64,000 bases of DNA from Verrucomicrobiota bacterium (GCA_026397915.1 JAPLTX010000038.1:1-64000); one strand, 5' to 3'; counted from the first letter of the stretch, positions 54,980 through 64,000 are shown. The notes: generated by a model from the letters alone, not told the origin. Numbers and translations: made by a program.

Positions 54980-55396
54980 ATGAAGACGATCAGCCGAAAC
55001 CTGCTGCTGCGAGCGATGGCGGGGGCGGTTTTTCTCGTCATCTGTTTGTGTTCCGCATGCACCGGCGAGTATCCGATGTCCCGCGAGGCCGATTTGAAGA
55101 AATACCCCGAACTGGCTCCGTTTATCCTGCCCATCAAGAGTTTTCAGGGGGAACGGTGCGATCTGGAGGCAGGAGTCTTCCGGTTTGCGTATGTCGCCGA
55201 CTTTGAATCTCCCGGCGCATGGATACCATTGTTTGACCAGCGAGCGACCCGGGAAGGCTGGCGGATTATTGCGTCAAGTGATTGCAGCAGGAGCTATTCA
55301 AAGAACCTCAAGCGATTTCCCGCACAGGAGAAAGCCGACATCGTTATCGTAAGCGTTGACCACGCAAAGTCGTTAGTCAGAGTGGAGTGGAAATGA
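54980..55396 (+). CDS. Hypothetical lipoprotein
   Basis: The 138-residue protein starts MKTISRNLLLRAMAGAVFLV and has a lipobox LCSAC at about residues 23-27, so it should be a lipid-anchored envelope protein. The mature part (KKYPELAPFILPIKSF, then WIPLFDQRATREGWRI) is not recognised. GAGGAAAG lies just before the ATG. Truncated copies of its first 30 bases appear at 54335 and 55404, showing that this leader and signal have been duplicated within 1.1 kb. Confidence 0.6.
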   Translation: MKTISRNLLLRAMAGAVFLVICLCSACTGEYPMSREADLKKYPELAPFILPIKSFQGERCDLEAGVFRFAYVADFESPGAWIPLFDQRATREGWRIIASSDCSRSYSKNLKRFPAQEKADIVIVSVDHAKSLVRVEWK

Positions 55397-55664
55397 GGAA
55401 AGAATGAAGACGATCAGCCGAAACCTGCTGCTGCGAGGGGGCGAGGCGAGTGAAGAGTGAAAAATGAAGAGTGAAGAGTTTCGGCAAAGCAGTCAGCGGT
55501 CAGCTTTCAGCGTCGCCATTGGGGTCGCTTAAATAATCACACCGTCCACGAGGCGCGCTAGGCGCGGTGGAGGAGGCGGTTGGCGGCGGGGAGCAGGGCG
55601 TGGCGTCATCTCTTCCATTCTTATTCTTCGCCAACGGCGCGATGCCGCTATAGACTGGTTGTAG
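55397..55664 (+). other. Intergenic stretch with an orphan signal-peptide start and repeat modules
   Basis: ATG at 55404 repeats the MKTISRNLLLR start of the lipoprotein gene but stops at 55460 after entering a GAGTGAAGAGTGAAAAATG module. A GTCAGCGGTCAGC module follows near 55493. The remaining 150 bases before rlmN show no gene; a TATAGA near 55649 has no matching -35 element. Confidence 0.5.
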
Positions 55665-56789
55665 ATGAAACCAGACCTGAAATCGCTGACGCAGGATGAA
55701 GTCGCCCGCTTGTTGATCAAGCAGGGGCATCCGACGTATCGCTCGACGCAGGTGATCCAATGGGCCTACGAGCGGGCTGCGGAGTCCTTTGACGCGATGA
55801 GCAACCTGTCGCTGCCGTTGCGGCAGTGGCTGGCGGCGGAGTTCGATCTCTGGACGGTCAAGGAGCTGCGCGCGCAGCACTCGACGGACACGACGGAGAA
55901 GTTCCTCTGGCAGTTGCGGGACGGCCAGCTTGTGGAGACCGTTCTCATCCCGGCCACGCCCGGCCTCACTTCCCGCGCAGACCGCCATACCGTCTGTGTT
56001 TCCACACAGGTCGGCTGCGCCTACGGCTGCAAGTTCTGCGCGAGCGGCATGAACGGCTTCCGTCGCAATCTCACCGCGGGGGAAATCGTGGACCAGGTGC
56101 TGGCCATCGTTCGCATGGGCCGCACGACGGGCATCCGCGTCGGAGATGCGCCGGCGAAGCCCGATCCGGAGTTCCGCGTCCAGAACATCGTGATCATGGG
56201 CATGGGCGAACCGCTGGCCAACTACGACAACCTGATGAAGGCGTTGAAGATCATCAATGCGCCGTGGGGTCTGAACATCGGCTCGCGGAAGATCACCGTC
56301 TCCACCTGCGGGCTGCCGGCGCAGATCAAGAAGCTGGCCACCGAGCCGCTGCAAATCCGTCTCGCGGTTTCGTTGCACGGCACCAACGACAAGATCCGGG
56401 ATCAGATCATGCCGGTCAACCGCACGCATCCGGTCGGCGAACTGGTGGAGGCGTGCGAGTATTACGCCAAGACCAAAGGCCGGATGATGACGTTCGAATA
56501 CATCCTGATCGAGGGTGTGAACGATGACCTGAACCTCGCCGACCAACTTTCCGCGATGTCGCGCCGGCTCCACGCCAAGGTGAACCTGATTCCCTACAAC
56601 CCCGTGGAGGGTTTGCGGTGGCAGCGGCCGTCCATGGACCGTTGCCATGCGTTCGCCGCGCGAGTGAAGAGCCGCGGCGTGGCGGCGACCCTGCGCATCG
56701 AGAAGGGCGGCGATATCGGCGCAGCCTGCGGCCAACTGCGTCTGCAAAACATGCGCAAAAAGTCGTCGGACACTGTCGTCGAGTCATGA
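55665..56789 (+). CDS. rlmN: Dual-specificity RNA methyltransferase RlmN
   Basis: RlmN is a radical-SAM enzyme that methylates C2 of A2503 in 23S rRNA and A37 in some tRNAs. The 374-residue protein has the cluster motif CAYGCKFC at about residues 121-128, MGMGEPLANYDN, STCGLPAQIKKLA and SLHGTNDKIRDQIMPVN; a C-terminal Cys (in GAACGQLR) provides the methyl-transfer cysteine. Its stop overlaps the archease start as ATGA, linking it in one operon with the RNA-repair genes. Confidence 0.96.
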   Translation: MKPDLKSLTQDEVARLLIKQGHPTYRSTQVIQWAYERAAESFDAMSNLSLPLRQWLAAEFDLWTVKELRAQHSTDTTEKFLWQLRDGQLVETVLIPATPGLTSRADRHTVCVSTQVGCAYGCKFCASGMNGFRRNLTAGEIVDQVLAIVRMGRTTGIRVGDAPAKPDPEFRVQNIVIMGMGEPLANYDNLMKALKIINAPWGLNIGSRKITVSTCGLPAQIKKLATEPLQIRLAVSLHGTNDKIRDQIMPVNRTHPVGELVEACEYYAKTKGRMMTFEYILIEGVNDDLNLADQLSAMSRRLHAKVNLIPYNPVEGLRWQRPSMDRCHAFAARVKSRGVAATLRIEKGGDIGAACGQLRLQNMRKKSSDTVVES

Positions 56790-57199
56790 AAGCGTTCGAG
56801 TTCTTCGAGCACACGGCCGACATCGGTGTCCGTGCCTACGGCAAGACGCGGGAGGAACTATTCATCAACGCCGCCCGCGCGCTCTACGAAGTGCAGGGGC
56901 GGTTCGATCTCGCAGACCGGCGGATACTGAAGGCGGAACTGGCAGCGAACTCCATTGACGAATTGCTGGTCCGCTGGCTTTCCGAACTCGTTTATCGCTT
57001 GAGCACCGATGGCGTGTGTTTCAAACACTTTCGACTTCAGTTCACTGGCGACCAGAAGCTTGTCGCACAGATGGAAGGCGGCGCGGTGGATTTCGCCCAC
57101 TCGGAAGTTTCCGAGGAAGTCAAAGCCATCACCTATCACCAATTGTCCGTCAAGCAGACCGCGGATGGCTGGATGGCCACGGTGATTTTCGATGTTTGA
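56786..57199 (+). CDS. Archease (RtcB-activating protein)
   Basis: Archease helps RtcB RNA ligase become guanylylated. The 137-residue protein starts MKAFEFFEHTADIGVRAYG, the family opening with the metal-binding HTADIG, and contains the ELLVRWLSELVYRL and AITYHQLSVKQTADGW blocks. The ATG at 56786 is the natural start, overlapping rlmN by four bases. The rtcB gene begins 32 bases downstream. Length and motifs are standard for the family. Confidence 0.93.
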   Translation: MKAFEFFEHTADIGVRAYGKTREELFINAARALYEVQGRFDLADRRILKAELAANSIDELLVRWLSELVYRLSTDGVCFKHFRLQFTGDQKLVAQMEGGAVDFAHSEVSEEVKAITYHQLSVKQTADGWMATVIFDV

Positions 57200-57231
57200 A
57201 TCTGCAGTTTTCGGGGCTACTTTTTCCCGAG

Positions 57232-58677
57232 ATGCACCCACTGACGAAAATCACCGACGTGCTTTGGGAACTGCCGCAGAGCTACAAGGCGGGCATGCGG
57301 GTGCCCGGTCGCATCTACGCGACGGAGCAGATGCTGAGCCGCATTGTTGGCGATAACTGTCTGGAGCAGGTGGCCAACGTCGCCTGCCTGCCGGGCATCC
57401 AGTCATACTCGCTGGCCATGCCTGATATCCACTGGGGTTATGGTTTCCCCATCGGGGGCGTGGCCGCGACTGCGCCGGATGAAGGCGGCGTCATCTCGCC
57501 CGGCGGTGTCGGCTACGACATCAACTGCGGCGTGCGTCTGATGCGAACGAACCTGACGCAGGAAGAAGTCGCGCCCAAGATCCACGATCTCGTCAGCCAG
57601 CTCTTCCGCGACATTCCGTGCGGGCTGGGCGAGAAGAGCGATTTGCGGCTCGGTCGTGACGACGAGCGTAAAGTGCTCTCGCAAGGCGCGCACTGGGCCG
57701 TGGCGCACGGTTTCGGCGCGCCGGAAGACGTTGATTTCATCGAAGAGAACGGCTGCATGGCTGAGGCGGAGTCGTCGAACATCACCGAGCGCGCGCTCGA
57801 ACGCGGTGCCGGACAGGTCGGCAGTCTCGGCAGCGGCAATCATTTTCTGGAGGTGCAAGTCACTGACGAGATTTACGACGAGACCGCCGCCAACACGATG
57901 GGCCTGTTCCTCGGCGGCATCACGGTGATGATTCATTGCGGCTCGCGCGGGTTTGGCTATCAGGTCTGCGACGATTACCTGCGCGTGCTGGGTCGCGCGC
58001 CGGAGAAATACGGTTTCCATCTGCCTGATCGCCAGCTTGCCAGCGCGCCGATAAACTCCCCCGAAGGTCAGGAGTATCTGGCGGCCATGCGTTGCGCGGC
58101 GAACTATGCGTTTGCCAACCGGCAGGTGCTGGGGAGCAAGGCCGAACGCGCGTTTTTGCATGCACTGCGGATTTCGCCGGACGCGCTGGGCATGCAATTG
58201 GTCTATGACGTGCCGCACAACATCGCAAAATTCGAGGAACACGTTGTCAACGGCCGTTCGCGCCGCGTATGCGTGCATCGCAAGGGTGCGACGCGCTCAT
58301 TCCCGCCGCATCATCCACTGGTGCCGCCGCGTTATTGTGCCATCGGCCAGCCCGTGCTAGTGCCGGGCGACATGGGGCGTTATTCTTTTGTCCTTGTTGG
58401 CCGGCCACAGGCGATGTTGCAGACGTTCGGCACTGTTTGCCACGGCGCGGGCCGTCTGATGAGCCGCAGCCAGGCGAAGCGCGAATTGAGTTTCGATCAG
58501 CTCCGCCGTGACATGGAGCAGCGCGGCGTGGTAATGATGGCGCGCGGCCGAGGCACGGCAGTCGAGGAAGCATCGGCGGCCTACAAGGATGTTGCCGAAG
58601 TGGTGAACGTGGTGGACAACGCGGGTCTGGCCGTGAAAGTGTGCCGCTTGCGCCCGATAGGAGTTGTGAAAGGCTAG
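57232..58677 (+). CDS. rtcB: RNA-splicing ligase RtcB
   Basis: RtcB joins 2',3'-cyclic phosphate (or 3'-phosphate) and 5'-hydroxyl RNA ends using GTP and Mn2+. The 481-residue protein has MPDIHWGYGFPIGGVAA, ISPGGVGYDINCGVRLM, GSLGSGNHFLEVQV, the HCGSRGFGYQV block, VYDVPHNIAKFEEH and the guanylylated histidine region TVCHGAGRLMSRSQA near the C-terminus. The ATG at 57232 gives the normal length; the frame to 57016 overlaps archease and is not used. With archease and rlmN it makes an RNA repair and modification operon. Confidence 0.95.
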   Translation: MHPLTKITDVLWELPQSYKAGMRVPGRIYATEQMLSRIVGDNCLEQVANVACLPGIQSYSLAMPDIHWGYGFPIGGVAATAPDEGGVISPGGVGYDINCGVRLMRTNLTQEEVAPKIHDLVSQLFRDIPCGLGEKSDLRLGRDDERKVLSQGAHWAVAHGFGAPEDVDFIEENGCMAEAESSNITERALERGAGQVGSLGSGNHFLEVQVTDEIYDETAANTMGLFLGGITVMIHCGSRGFGYQVCDDYLRVLGRAPEKYGFHLPDRQLASAPINSPEGQEYLAAMRCAANYAFANRQVLGSKAERAFLHALRISPDALGMQLVYDVPHNIAKFEEHVVNGRSRRVCVHRKGATRSFPPHHPLVPPRYCAIGQPVLVPGDMGRYSFVLVGRPQAMLQTFGTVCHGAGRLMSRSQAKRELSFDQLRRDMEQRGVVMMARGRGTAVEEASAAYKDVAEVVNVVDNAGLAVKVCRLRPIGVVKG

Positions 58678-58710
58678 GCCGGTCGCCACGTGGCAGAACG
58701 CAGCTTTTTC

Positions 58711-59331
58711 ATGAATATCACTGACCGAACTTCGTCAAAGGCGGCAGAAGCGGTGGAGTCGAACCTGCCAAGTGATGCCGAGTTGGTGCTCCGCTGCCAG
58801 CGCGGCGAGATGGCCGCCTTTGAGGAACTCGTGAATCGGTATCGTGAGAAAGTTTACGGTCTGGCCTACGGCATGGCGCGTAACGAACCAGACGCACAGG
58901 ACATCAGGCAGGAGACTTTTGTGCGCGCCTGGCAATCTATTGACCGGTTTCGCGGCCAGTCGGCGTTTTACACCTGGTTGTATCGGATCGCGACGAATCT
59001 GGCGATTGACATGATGCGCAAGAAATCGCGCGGCCTGACGGTTCCGCTCGACACGCCGGAAGGTGCGCGGCCGATCGAGGTCCAGATGGCCGACGGGCCG
59101 AAAGGCCGCCTGCCGTCGGATGAGGCGCAACGAAGCGATTTACGGCAGGCGATAGACCGGGCGATGTCGGAGTTGTCGCCGGAACACCGCGCGGTGGTGC
59201 TGCTGAAGGATTTTGAAGGCATGGAGTATAAGGACATAGCAAAGGTCGTAGGATGTTCGATGGGCACGGTGATGTCGCGGCTGTTCTATGCGCGACGCCA
59301 CTTGCAACGGCTGTTGAAGGATGTGTTATGA
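58711..59331 (+). CDS. ECF-type RNA polymerase sigma factor
   Basis: The ATG at 58711 gives 206 residues (a GTG at 58690 is possible). Region 2 (FEELVNRYREKVYGLAYGMARNEPDAQDIRQETFVRAWQ, read in parts) and region 4 (ELSPEHRAVVLLKDFEGMEYKDIAKVVG) are clear, with SMGTVMSRLFYARRHLQ recognising the -35 element. It belongs to the RpoE-like ECF group. The next gene, overlapping as ATGA, is its likely anti-sigma factor, so the pair probably senses envelope stress. No target promoter was identified here. Confidence 0.9.
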   Translation: MNITDRTSSKAAEAVESNLPSDAELVLRCQRGEMAAFEELVNRYREKVYGLAYGMARNEPDAQDIRQETFVRAWQSIDRFRGQSAFYTWLYRIATNLAIDMMRKKSRGLTVPLDTPEGARPIEVQMADGPKGRLPSDEAQRSDLRQAIDRAMSELSPEHRAVVLLKDFEGMEYKDIAKVVGCSMGTVMSRLFYARRHLQRLLKDVL

Positions 59332-59951
59332 AGTGCGCCTGGTATCAACGATGGCTGGCAGCGTCGGCGGATGACGAACTCACCGGCTGGCGCGACGCGT
59401 TGCTACGCCGGCATCTCGCTGGCTGCACGCGATGTGCTGTGGAGCTTGCCGAACTGCGGCGCGTCCGCGAACTCGTGGCCGGCCAGAAAGCGCACTATGT
59501 TGCCAATCTGGATGACCAGTTCTTCTGGCAACGGTTGCGCCCGCAGTTGCAGACGCCGCCGCAGCCTGAGCCTGAGCCGGATGGCGAGTTGGTCATGGCC
59601 TACAGTTACCGCCAGAAGAAGGAGCTGCGCGGACCATCTGGCGTGGCCTTCTGGGGATTGTTTCCGACGCGCTGGCTGGCGTGGGGCACTGTTGCTGTGG
59701 CATTGGTGGCTGCGACGCTGATTGGCGTTCACCTGACCCGCGCGCCGCAAGACAGTTCGCTTGGCGCTCACGTTCCGCTCTTGCCCCCGCCGGGGCAGGG
59801 TAGCGTGCATTTCACCGAGGTGAAGTCCACAAAGGACACGTGGGCCAGCGTCGTAAAGTTCGATCAGCCAGACATGAACATCGCTGTCATATGGGTTGAC
59901 GGAATGCCCTACATGGGGAAGGACTTGAAGCACCCAAGTGATGAGTTGTGA
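59328..59951 (+). CDS. Membrane anti-sigma factor with zinc-finger (HC2) motif
   Basis: The 207-residue protein begins MKCAWYQRWLAASADDE and has the zinc-binding H-x3-C-x2-C (HLAGCTRC) near residues 25-32, typical of ZAS anti-sigma domains that hold ECF sigma factors. One membrane helix follows at about 119-140 (LAWGTVAVALVAATLIGVHL). The periplasmic part (about 145-207) is unrecognised; proteolysis there would release the sigma factor. It overlaps the sigma gene by four bases and ends 13 bases before a secreted-protein gene. Confidence 0.85.
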   Translation: MKCAWYQRWLAASADDELTGWRDALLRRHLAGCTRCAVELAELRRVRELVAGQKAHYVANLDDQFFWQRLRPQLQTPPQPEPEPDGELVMAYSYRQKKELRGPSGVAFWGLFPTRWLAWGTVAVALVAATLIGVHLTRAPQDSSLGAHVPLLPPPGQGSVHFTEVKSTKDTWASVVKFDQPDMNIAVIWVDGMPYMGKDLKHPSDEL

Positions 59952-59964
59952 CCCTTTGAAAGCA

Positions 59965-60399
59965 ATGACGCGAATAAAGACATGGATGCTGGCGGTTGCG
60001 GTGCTGGCGGTGGCTGCGCCGGTTGCTGATGCGGCACAGGTAACGGCACGGTTGATCTATGCAACCAACGCACCGGGTCCAAACGGTGAGAAAGGTCTGC
60101 AGTCTGCTGAGCCGCGGCTGGCCAAGGCGTTCGGCTGGCGCGAATACCAGCTTCTGTCGCAAACCAGTTCATCACTGCGCGAAGGCGGGATTTGCCAACT
60201 GGACCTCGGCCGCAAGCTTCTGCTGCGCGTCAAGCTCCTGAAAGAAACAAAGCCCGCCTACTTCATGAGGTGTCAGTTGCTGCGGGGCGAAGCGGAAATT
60301 CTGCAAACGTCCGTGTCCATGACCAGCGGCAGCGCCTACTTCATCACCGGGCCGGAATACGACAACGGCCAGTTGCTCATTTCGATTGCCATCCGCTGA
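59965..60399 (+). CDS. Hypothetical secreted protein next to the ECF module
   Basis: The ATG at 59965 gives 144 residues starting MTRIKTWMLAVAVLAVAAPV with cleavage near ADAAQ. The mature part (VTARLIYATNAPGPNGE, KLLLRVKLLKETKPAYFMRC) resembles small beta-rich envelope proteins but no family is recognised. It follows the anti-sigma gene after 13 bases, so it is probably in the same transcript and may be a regulated or sensing partner. Confidence 0.65.
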   Translation: MTRIKTWMLAVAVLAVAAPVADAAQVTARLIYATNAPGPNGEKGLQSAEPRLAKAFGWREYQLLSQTSSSLREGGICQLDLGRKLLLRVKLLKETKPAYFMRCQLLRGEAEILQTSVSMTSGSAYFITGPEYDNGQLLISIAIR

Positions 60400-60422
60400 C
60401 AGGCGTTTATCGTTGGTCCATC

Positions 60423-60878
60423 ATGACGCCAACACTGTTCGACAAGATTCAGGCCGATCTAAAGCAAGCGATGTTGAGCAAGGATGGCCTGCGCACATCC
60501 GTCCTGCGGCTGCTTGTTTCCGCCGTGCGTTATTATCAGGTTGAGAAGTCGTTGCCGGCACTCGCTGACGAGGATGTTGTTCAAGTGCTGAAACGCCAAG
60601 CCAAACAGCGTCGCGATTCCATCGAGAGTTTTGCAATCGCGAACCGCACGGATCTCGCCGAGAAGGAACGCCAGGAACTGACGATTCTGGAAAACTATCT
60701 GCCGAAACAGCTTTCCGAGGCAGAGATTACCACGCTCGTGAAAGCCGCTATTGCTGAGACGGGCGTCGCCTCCAAGGCGCAAGCTGGACTGATCATGAAG
60801 TCTGTGATGCCGAAACTCCAAGGCCGGGCTGACGGCAAGCTGGTCAATCAGATTGTGATGAAACTTCTGGGAGCTTGA
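60423..60878 (+). CDS. GatB/YqeY domain protein
   Basis: The 151-residue protein has the YqeY fold: MTPTLFDKIQADLKQAMLSKD, then LRTSVLRLLVSAV, KRQAKQRRDSIESF and a C-terminal GADGK-like RADGKLVNQIVMKLLGA. This domain is related to the tRNA-binding end of GatB, but stand-alone YqeY has no established reaction. The ATG at 60423 is preceded by only a weak site. It is convergent with ispD, whose stop lies 31 bases away. Confidence 0.88.
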   Translation: MTPTLFDKIQADLKQAMLSKDGLRTSVLRLLVSAVRYYQVEKSLPALADEDVVQVLKRQAKQRRDSIESFAIANRTDLAEKERQELTILENYLPKQLSEAEITTLVKAAIAETGVASKAQAGLIMKSVMPKLQGRADGKLVNQIVMKLLGA

Positions 60879-60909
60879 TTGTCCTGCGAGTTTCTGCCCC
60901 GGCTTTGTG

Positions 60910-61662
60910 TTACCGGTAGTTCTTCTCGATGTTCCGGCCGAAGTAAAAAGTCCCTGTTGGCACGGTGGCCGGCACGACCGCAATCTCCGCAGGCAACAAC
61001 ACACTGGCAATGCTGAGGTCGGCGGGTGTGGTTACTTTGAGGTTTGTCGGGAGACTCTCCACGATATGCACCGGCTCGCCTAGCAACTCAACTGCTGAGG
61101 CATCATCCGTAACGCGAGCGCCGCGCTCGATCACAGAACGATAGGCGCGCATGCTCAGGTCGTAACGAAAAGCCTGCGGCGTCTGCACCGCCCACAACCG
61201 CTCCCGCGGCACAGTCGAGAGGATGCGCCCTTCCTCATCCACTTCCTTGATCGTATCCGCGATCTTGCACGCCGCGATGCCGCTGCCAAACTCGCGAGCC
61301 GATTGAATGGTTTGGTTGATCAGCGCCTCCGACACGCAAGGTCGCGCACCGTCGTGAATCAGCACAAGGTCTGTGCCCTTGGGCAATGCCTGCAAGCCGT
61401 TCCACACCGAGTTCTGTCGCTCCGCTCCTCCGATAACAACCTGCCGGACCTTGGAAATCTTGTAGTCCCGGATGACGGTCTGAAAGTCTCCACGCGCATC
61501 GGCGCGCACCACGAGGTTGATGTGCTTCACCGCCTGGCAGTTCTGGAACTTCATCAACGTGTGCGCGATAATCGGCACTTCGCCCAGTTTGAGAAACAGC
61601 TTGTCCACCCCTTTTCCCATGCGGGCGCTTCTGCCGCCTGCAACAATGACAGCCGCTATCAT
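60910..61662 (-). CDS. ispD: 2-C-methyl-D-erythritol 4-phosphate cytidylyltransferase IspD
   Basis: IspD catalyses the third step of the MEP isoprenoid pathway. The 250-residue protein starts MIAAVIVAGGRSARMGKGVDK, the nucleotide-binding opening, and has LVLIHDGARPCVSE near residues 98-111 and the WAVQTPQAFRYDL and VTDDASAVE blocks. The ATG at 61662 is the best start; a TTG further upstream is weaker. clpC lies just upstream on the same strand with a 69-base gap, so the two may be co-transcribed. Confidence 0.95.
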   Translation of the reverse strand: MIAAVIVAGGRSARMGKGVDKLFLKLGEVPIIAHTLMKFQNCQAVKHINLVVRADARGDFQTVIRDYKISKVRQVVIGGAERQNSVWNGLQALPKGTDLVLIHDGARPCVSEALINQTIQSAREFGSGIAACKIADTIKEVDEEGRILSTVPRERLWAVQTPQAFRYDLSMRAYRSVIERGARVTDDASAVELLGEPVHIVESLPTNLKVTTPADLSIASVLLPAEIAVVPATVPTGTFYFGRNIEKNYR

Positions 61663-61731
61663 AGAAATGTCTCTGCCAATCAATGGTATTTGGTTCGCGC
61701 CTCCCGGCGCGGGTCATGCCAGCGATGCGCT

Positions 61732-64000
61732 CTAGGAAGCGTGGCTGGCCAGTTGCTGGAACGTCAGCTTCCCGTCGCCAACAGCAATTTCGACCACGTC
61801 ATTACCCTTGAACCCGCCGCGGATGAGTTCTTCAGCCAGCGGCTCCTCAAGGTAGCGCTCGACCGCCCGGCGCAAGGGCCGTGCGCCCAACGCGGGGTCG
61901 TAGCCTTTCTCGATCAGGAAGCTCTTCGCCGCGTCCGACAGGTGGATGCGAATGTCCTTGTATTTCAGCCGCGCGCAGACCTTCTCGACTTCGATCTCAA
62001 TGATCTTCGCCATATCCGCCTTGGTCAGTGACCGGAAGACGATCATGTCGTCGAGACGGTTGAGAAACTCCGGTCGAAAAACCCGTTTGGCCTCGTCCGT
62101 GAGTTTTTCTTTCATCGTCTCGTAGGTCTGCGCCTCGCTGGAGGCGGCAAATCCCATCGTCGTGCCTTTCCGGATCACGTCCGCGCCGACGTTGGAGGTC
62201 ATGATGATGACCGTGTTGCGAAAATCCACGCTCCGGCCGAGGCTGTCGGTCAGCTTGCCGTCCTCCAGCACTTGCAGGAGCATGTTCAGCACGTCCGGGT
62301 GCGCCTTCTCGATCTCGTCGAACAGCACGACCGAATACGGTCGTCGACGCACGCGCTCCGTGAGCTGGCCGCCTTCTTCATAGCCAACATAGCCCGGAGG
62401 TGAGCCGACGAGTCGCGACGCGTTGAACTTTTCCATGTATTCTGACATGTCCAACTGGACCAGCGCGTCCTGGTTGCCAAATAGAAACTCCGCCAGCGCC
62501 TTCGCCAGCAGGCTCTTGCCGACGCCGGTGGGGCCGAGGAAGGCAAACGAACCAATGGGCCGCCGCGGGTCCTTGAGGTCCGCGCGCGAACGCCGCATCG
62601 CTTTGCTGATCGAGGCGCAGGCATCGTCCTGGCCGATCACCACTTTCTTCAACTCGGCTTCCATCTGGAGCAGCTTCTCGGTCTCGCTCTTCTCCATCCG
62701 GCTCAGCGGCACGCCGGTCCATTTGGAGACCACATGAAGAATGTCCTCTTCTGTGATGGCCGATTGTTTCTCATCCTGCCGCTCACGCCATTGCGCCAGC
62801 GTCTTTTCCAGATGTTCCTTTGCTTGCTTTTCTTTATCGCGAAGCGCCGCCGCACCCTCGAAATCCTGCGCCTGGATGGCCTTTTCCTTTTGCTTCTTCA
62901 GCTCGGCCACTTCCTTTTCCAGTTCTTGAAACTCCGGCGGCCGGGTCATGGACCTGATCCGCACGCGAGCGCCGGCCTCATCCATTACATCAATTGCCTT
63001 GTCCGGCAAGAAACGGCCCGACAGATACCGATCCGACAGGCGCACCGCGGCTTCGAGCGATTCGTCAGAGAGCTTCGCGTGATGGTGTTCCTCGTATTTT
63101 GGTCGCAGCCCTTTCAGGATCTCGATCGCTTCATCCACGCTTGGCGCGTTCACCATCACCGTCTGGAACCGCCGCTCCAGCGCCGCGTCCTTTTCGATAT
63201 ACTTGCGATACTCAGTCATCGTCGTCGCGCCGATGCACTGCAACTCGCCGCGCGAAAGGGCCGGCTTGATGATGTTCGCTGCGTCCATCGCGCCCTCCGC
63301 CGAGCCGGCGCCGACGATTGTGTGCAGTTCATCCAGGAACATGATGACGTTCTTGGCGCGACGAATCTCGTCCATCACGGCCTTGATGCGCTCCTCGAAC
63401 TGTCCGCGATACTTCGTGCCAGCCACCATCAGCGCCATGTCCAGCATGATTACGCGCTTCTCTCGGAGAATTTCCGGCACGTTGCCTTTGATAATCTCCT
63501 GCGCGAGTCCTTCGACGATCGCCGTCTTGCCGACGCCCGCCTCGCCAATCAACACCGGATTGTTCTTCGTCCGGCGGCAGAGAATCTGCATTACCCGTTC
63601 GATCTCGTTCTTCCGTCCGATGACCGGGTCCAGCTTGCCATTGCGGGCAAACTCCGTCAGGTCGCGCCCGAACGCCTTCAGTGCCGGTGTCTTCGAGTCC
63701 TTCTTTTCGCCCGGCTCTGCTTGACCGGCGGCCTCGCCCTCGGGCGGCGGTTGGAAATTCGGGTCCAGTTCCTTGAGGATTTCGTTGCGCGTTCGTTCGA
63801 TGTCCACTTCGAGGTTTTTCAGCACGCGCGCCGCCACGCCGTCGCCTTCGCGCAACAAACCCAGCAGGATGTGTTCCGTGCCGACGTAGGAATGATTTAG
63901 CGCCCGCGCCTCTTTGTTTGCCAGCGCCAGCACCTTTTTGACCCGCGGCGTAAACGGAATGCTGCCGGCCTGCTTCACCTCCGGCCCGCTGCCAACCTGC
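61732..64000 (-). CDS. clpC: Clp protease ATP-binding subunit ClpC (5' end outside window)
   Basis: ClpC unfolds substrates and feeds them to ClpP. The frame is open at the window edge; the visible part begins in the second Clp N-domain repeat ([18 protein letters not shown]), so about 70-80 residues are missing. It has two AAA modules, with [13 protein letters not shown] and [12 protein letters not shown], and between them a UVR motif ([20 protein letters not shown]), which distinguishes ClpC from ClpA and ClpB. The [21 protein letters not shown] and [11 protein letters not shown] blocks are standard. A GTG inside the repeat could be mistaken for a start. Confidence 0.95.
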   Translation of the reverse strand, partial: QVGSGPEVKQAGSIPFTPRVKKVLALANKEARALNHSYVGTEHILLGLLREGDGVAARVLKNLEVDIERTRNEILKELDPNFQPPPEGEAAGQAEPGEKKDSKTPALKAFGRDLTEFARNGKLDPVIGRKNEIERVMQILCRRTKNNPVLIGEAGVGKTAIVEGLAQEIIKGNVPEILREKRVIMLDMALMVAGTKYRGQFEERIKAVMDEIRRAKNVIMFLDELHTIVGAGSAEGAMDAANIIKPALSRGELQCIGATTMTEYRKYIEKDAALERRFQTVMVNAPSVDEAIEILKGLRPKYEEHHHAKLSDESLEAAVRLSDRYLSGRFLPDKAIDVMDEAGARVRIRSMTRPPEFQELEKEVAELKKQKEKAIQAQDFEGAAALRDKEKQAKEHLEKTLAQWRERQDEKQSAITEEDILHVVSKWTGVPLSRMEKSETEKLLQMEAELKKVVIGQDDACASISKAMRRSRADLKDPRRPIGSFAFLGPTGVGKSLLAKALAEFLFGNQDALVQLDMSEYMEKFNASRLVGSPPGYVGYEEGGQLTERVRRRPYSVVLFDEIEKAHPDVLNMLLQVLEDGKLTDSLGRSVDFRNTVIIMTSNVGADVIRKGTTMGFAASSEAQTYETMKEKLTDEAKRVFRPEFLNRLDDMIVFRSLTKADMAKIIEIEVEKVCARLKYKDIRIHLSDAAKSFLIEKGYDPALGARPLRRAVERYLEEPLAEELIRGGFKGNDVVEIAVGDGKLTFQQLASHAS

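Overview
The window looks like a chromosomal segment of a high-GC, Gram-negative member of the Verrucomicrobia, perhaps a Pedosphaera/Limisphaerales-type lineage. The reasons are a complete division and cell-wall (dcw) cluster with FtsZ, a MurE of the meso-diaminopimelate type, a MurC-MurB fusion, a Tat-exported Gfo/Idh/MocA oxidoreductase next to a ThuA-like protein, a ClpC with a UVR linker, and many short palindromic intergenic repeats. The assignment is inference; there is no rRNA gene to confirm it.

Layout. 1-2.9 kb: the end of a Pls/PosA-type NRPS-like protein, its phosphopantetheinyl transferase and a secreted five-repeat protein. 3.1-6.0 kb: Hsp20 and Lon. 6.0-26.0 kb: the dcw cluster, all on the + strand and mostly overlapping, in the order mraZ, small gene, rsmH, small gene, ftsL, ftsI, murE, murF, mraY, murD, LysM gene, ftsW, murG, murC-murB, ddl, ftsQ, ftsA, ftsZ. 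A promoter and a phased MraZ-box array precede mraZ. The murG/murC boundary is damaged. 26.1-31.0 kb: tRNA-Ser(CGA), an SGNH-like protein, tgt, yajC and a secDF fusion.

31.0-35.9 kb is looser: a small secreted-protein gene interrupted by an in-frame TGA, a PaaK-like adenylate-forming enzyme, two minus-strand genes, a hairpin repeat array and a frameshifted collagen-like pseudogene. 36.0-43.4 kb: recJ, rpmB with its terminator, a ThuA plus two oxidoreductases operon with its own promoter, and a class III aminotransferase. 43.6-49.4 kb: an Rrf2 regulator divergent from gyrB-gyrA; GyrA carries Leu83 and Pro87 in the quinolone region.

49.5-55.6 kb is the accessory heart of the window. Small membrane and secreted protein genes sit in a nest of palindromes, a 41-bp tandem repeat open in all three frames, a MITE-like element, recycled 5' leaders and a second collagen-like gene. 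A minus-strand-free stretch there ends in a clear intrinsic terminator and has a riboswitch-like fold resembling the c-di-GMP-I (GEMM) pattern.

55.7-64.0 kb returns to housekeeping genes: rlmN-archease-rtcB (RNA modification and repair), an ECF sigma factor with its zinc-finger anti-sigma factor, a secreted protein, yqeY, and on the minus strand clpC (5' end outside the window) followed by ispD. Together the dcw, secDF, tgt, recJ, gyrase and Clp/Lon genes cover wall synthesis, division, export, DNA topology and proteolysis.
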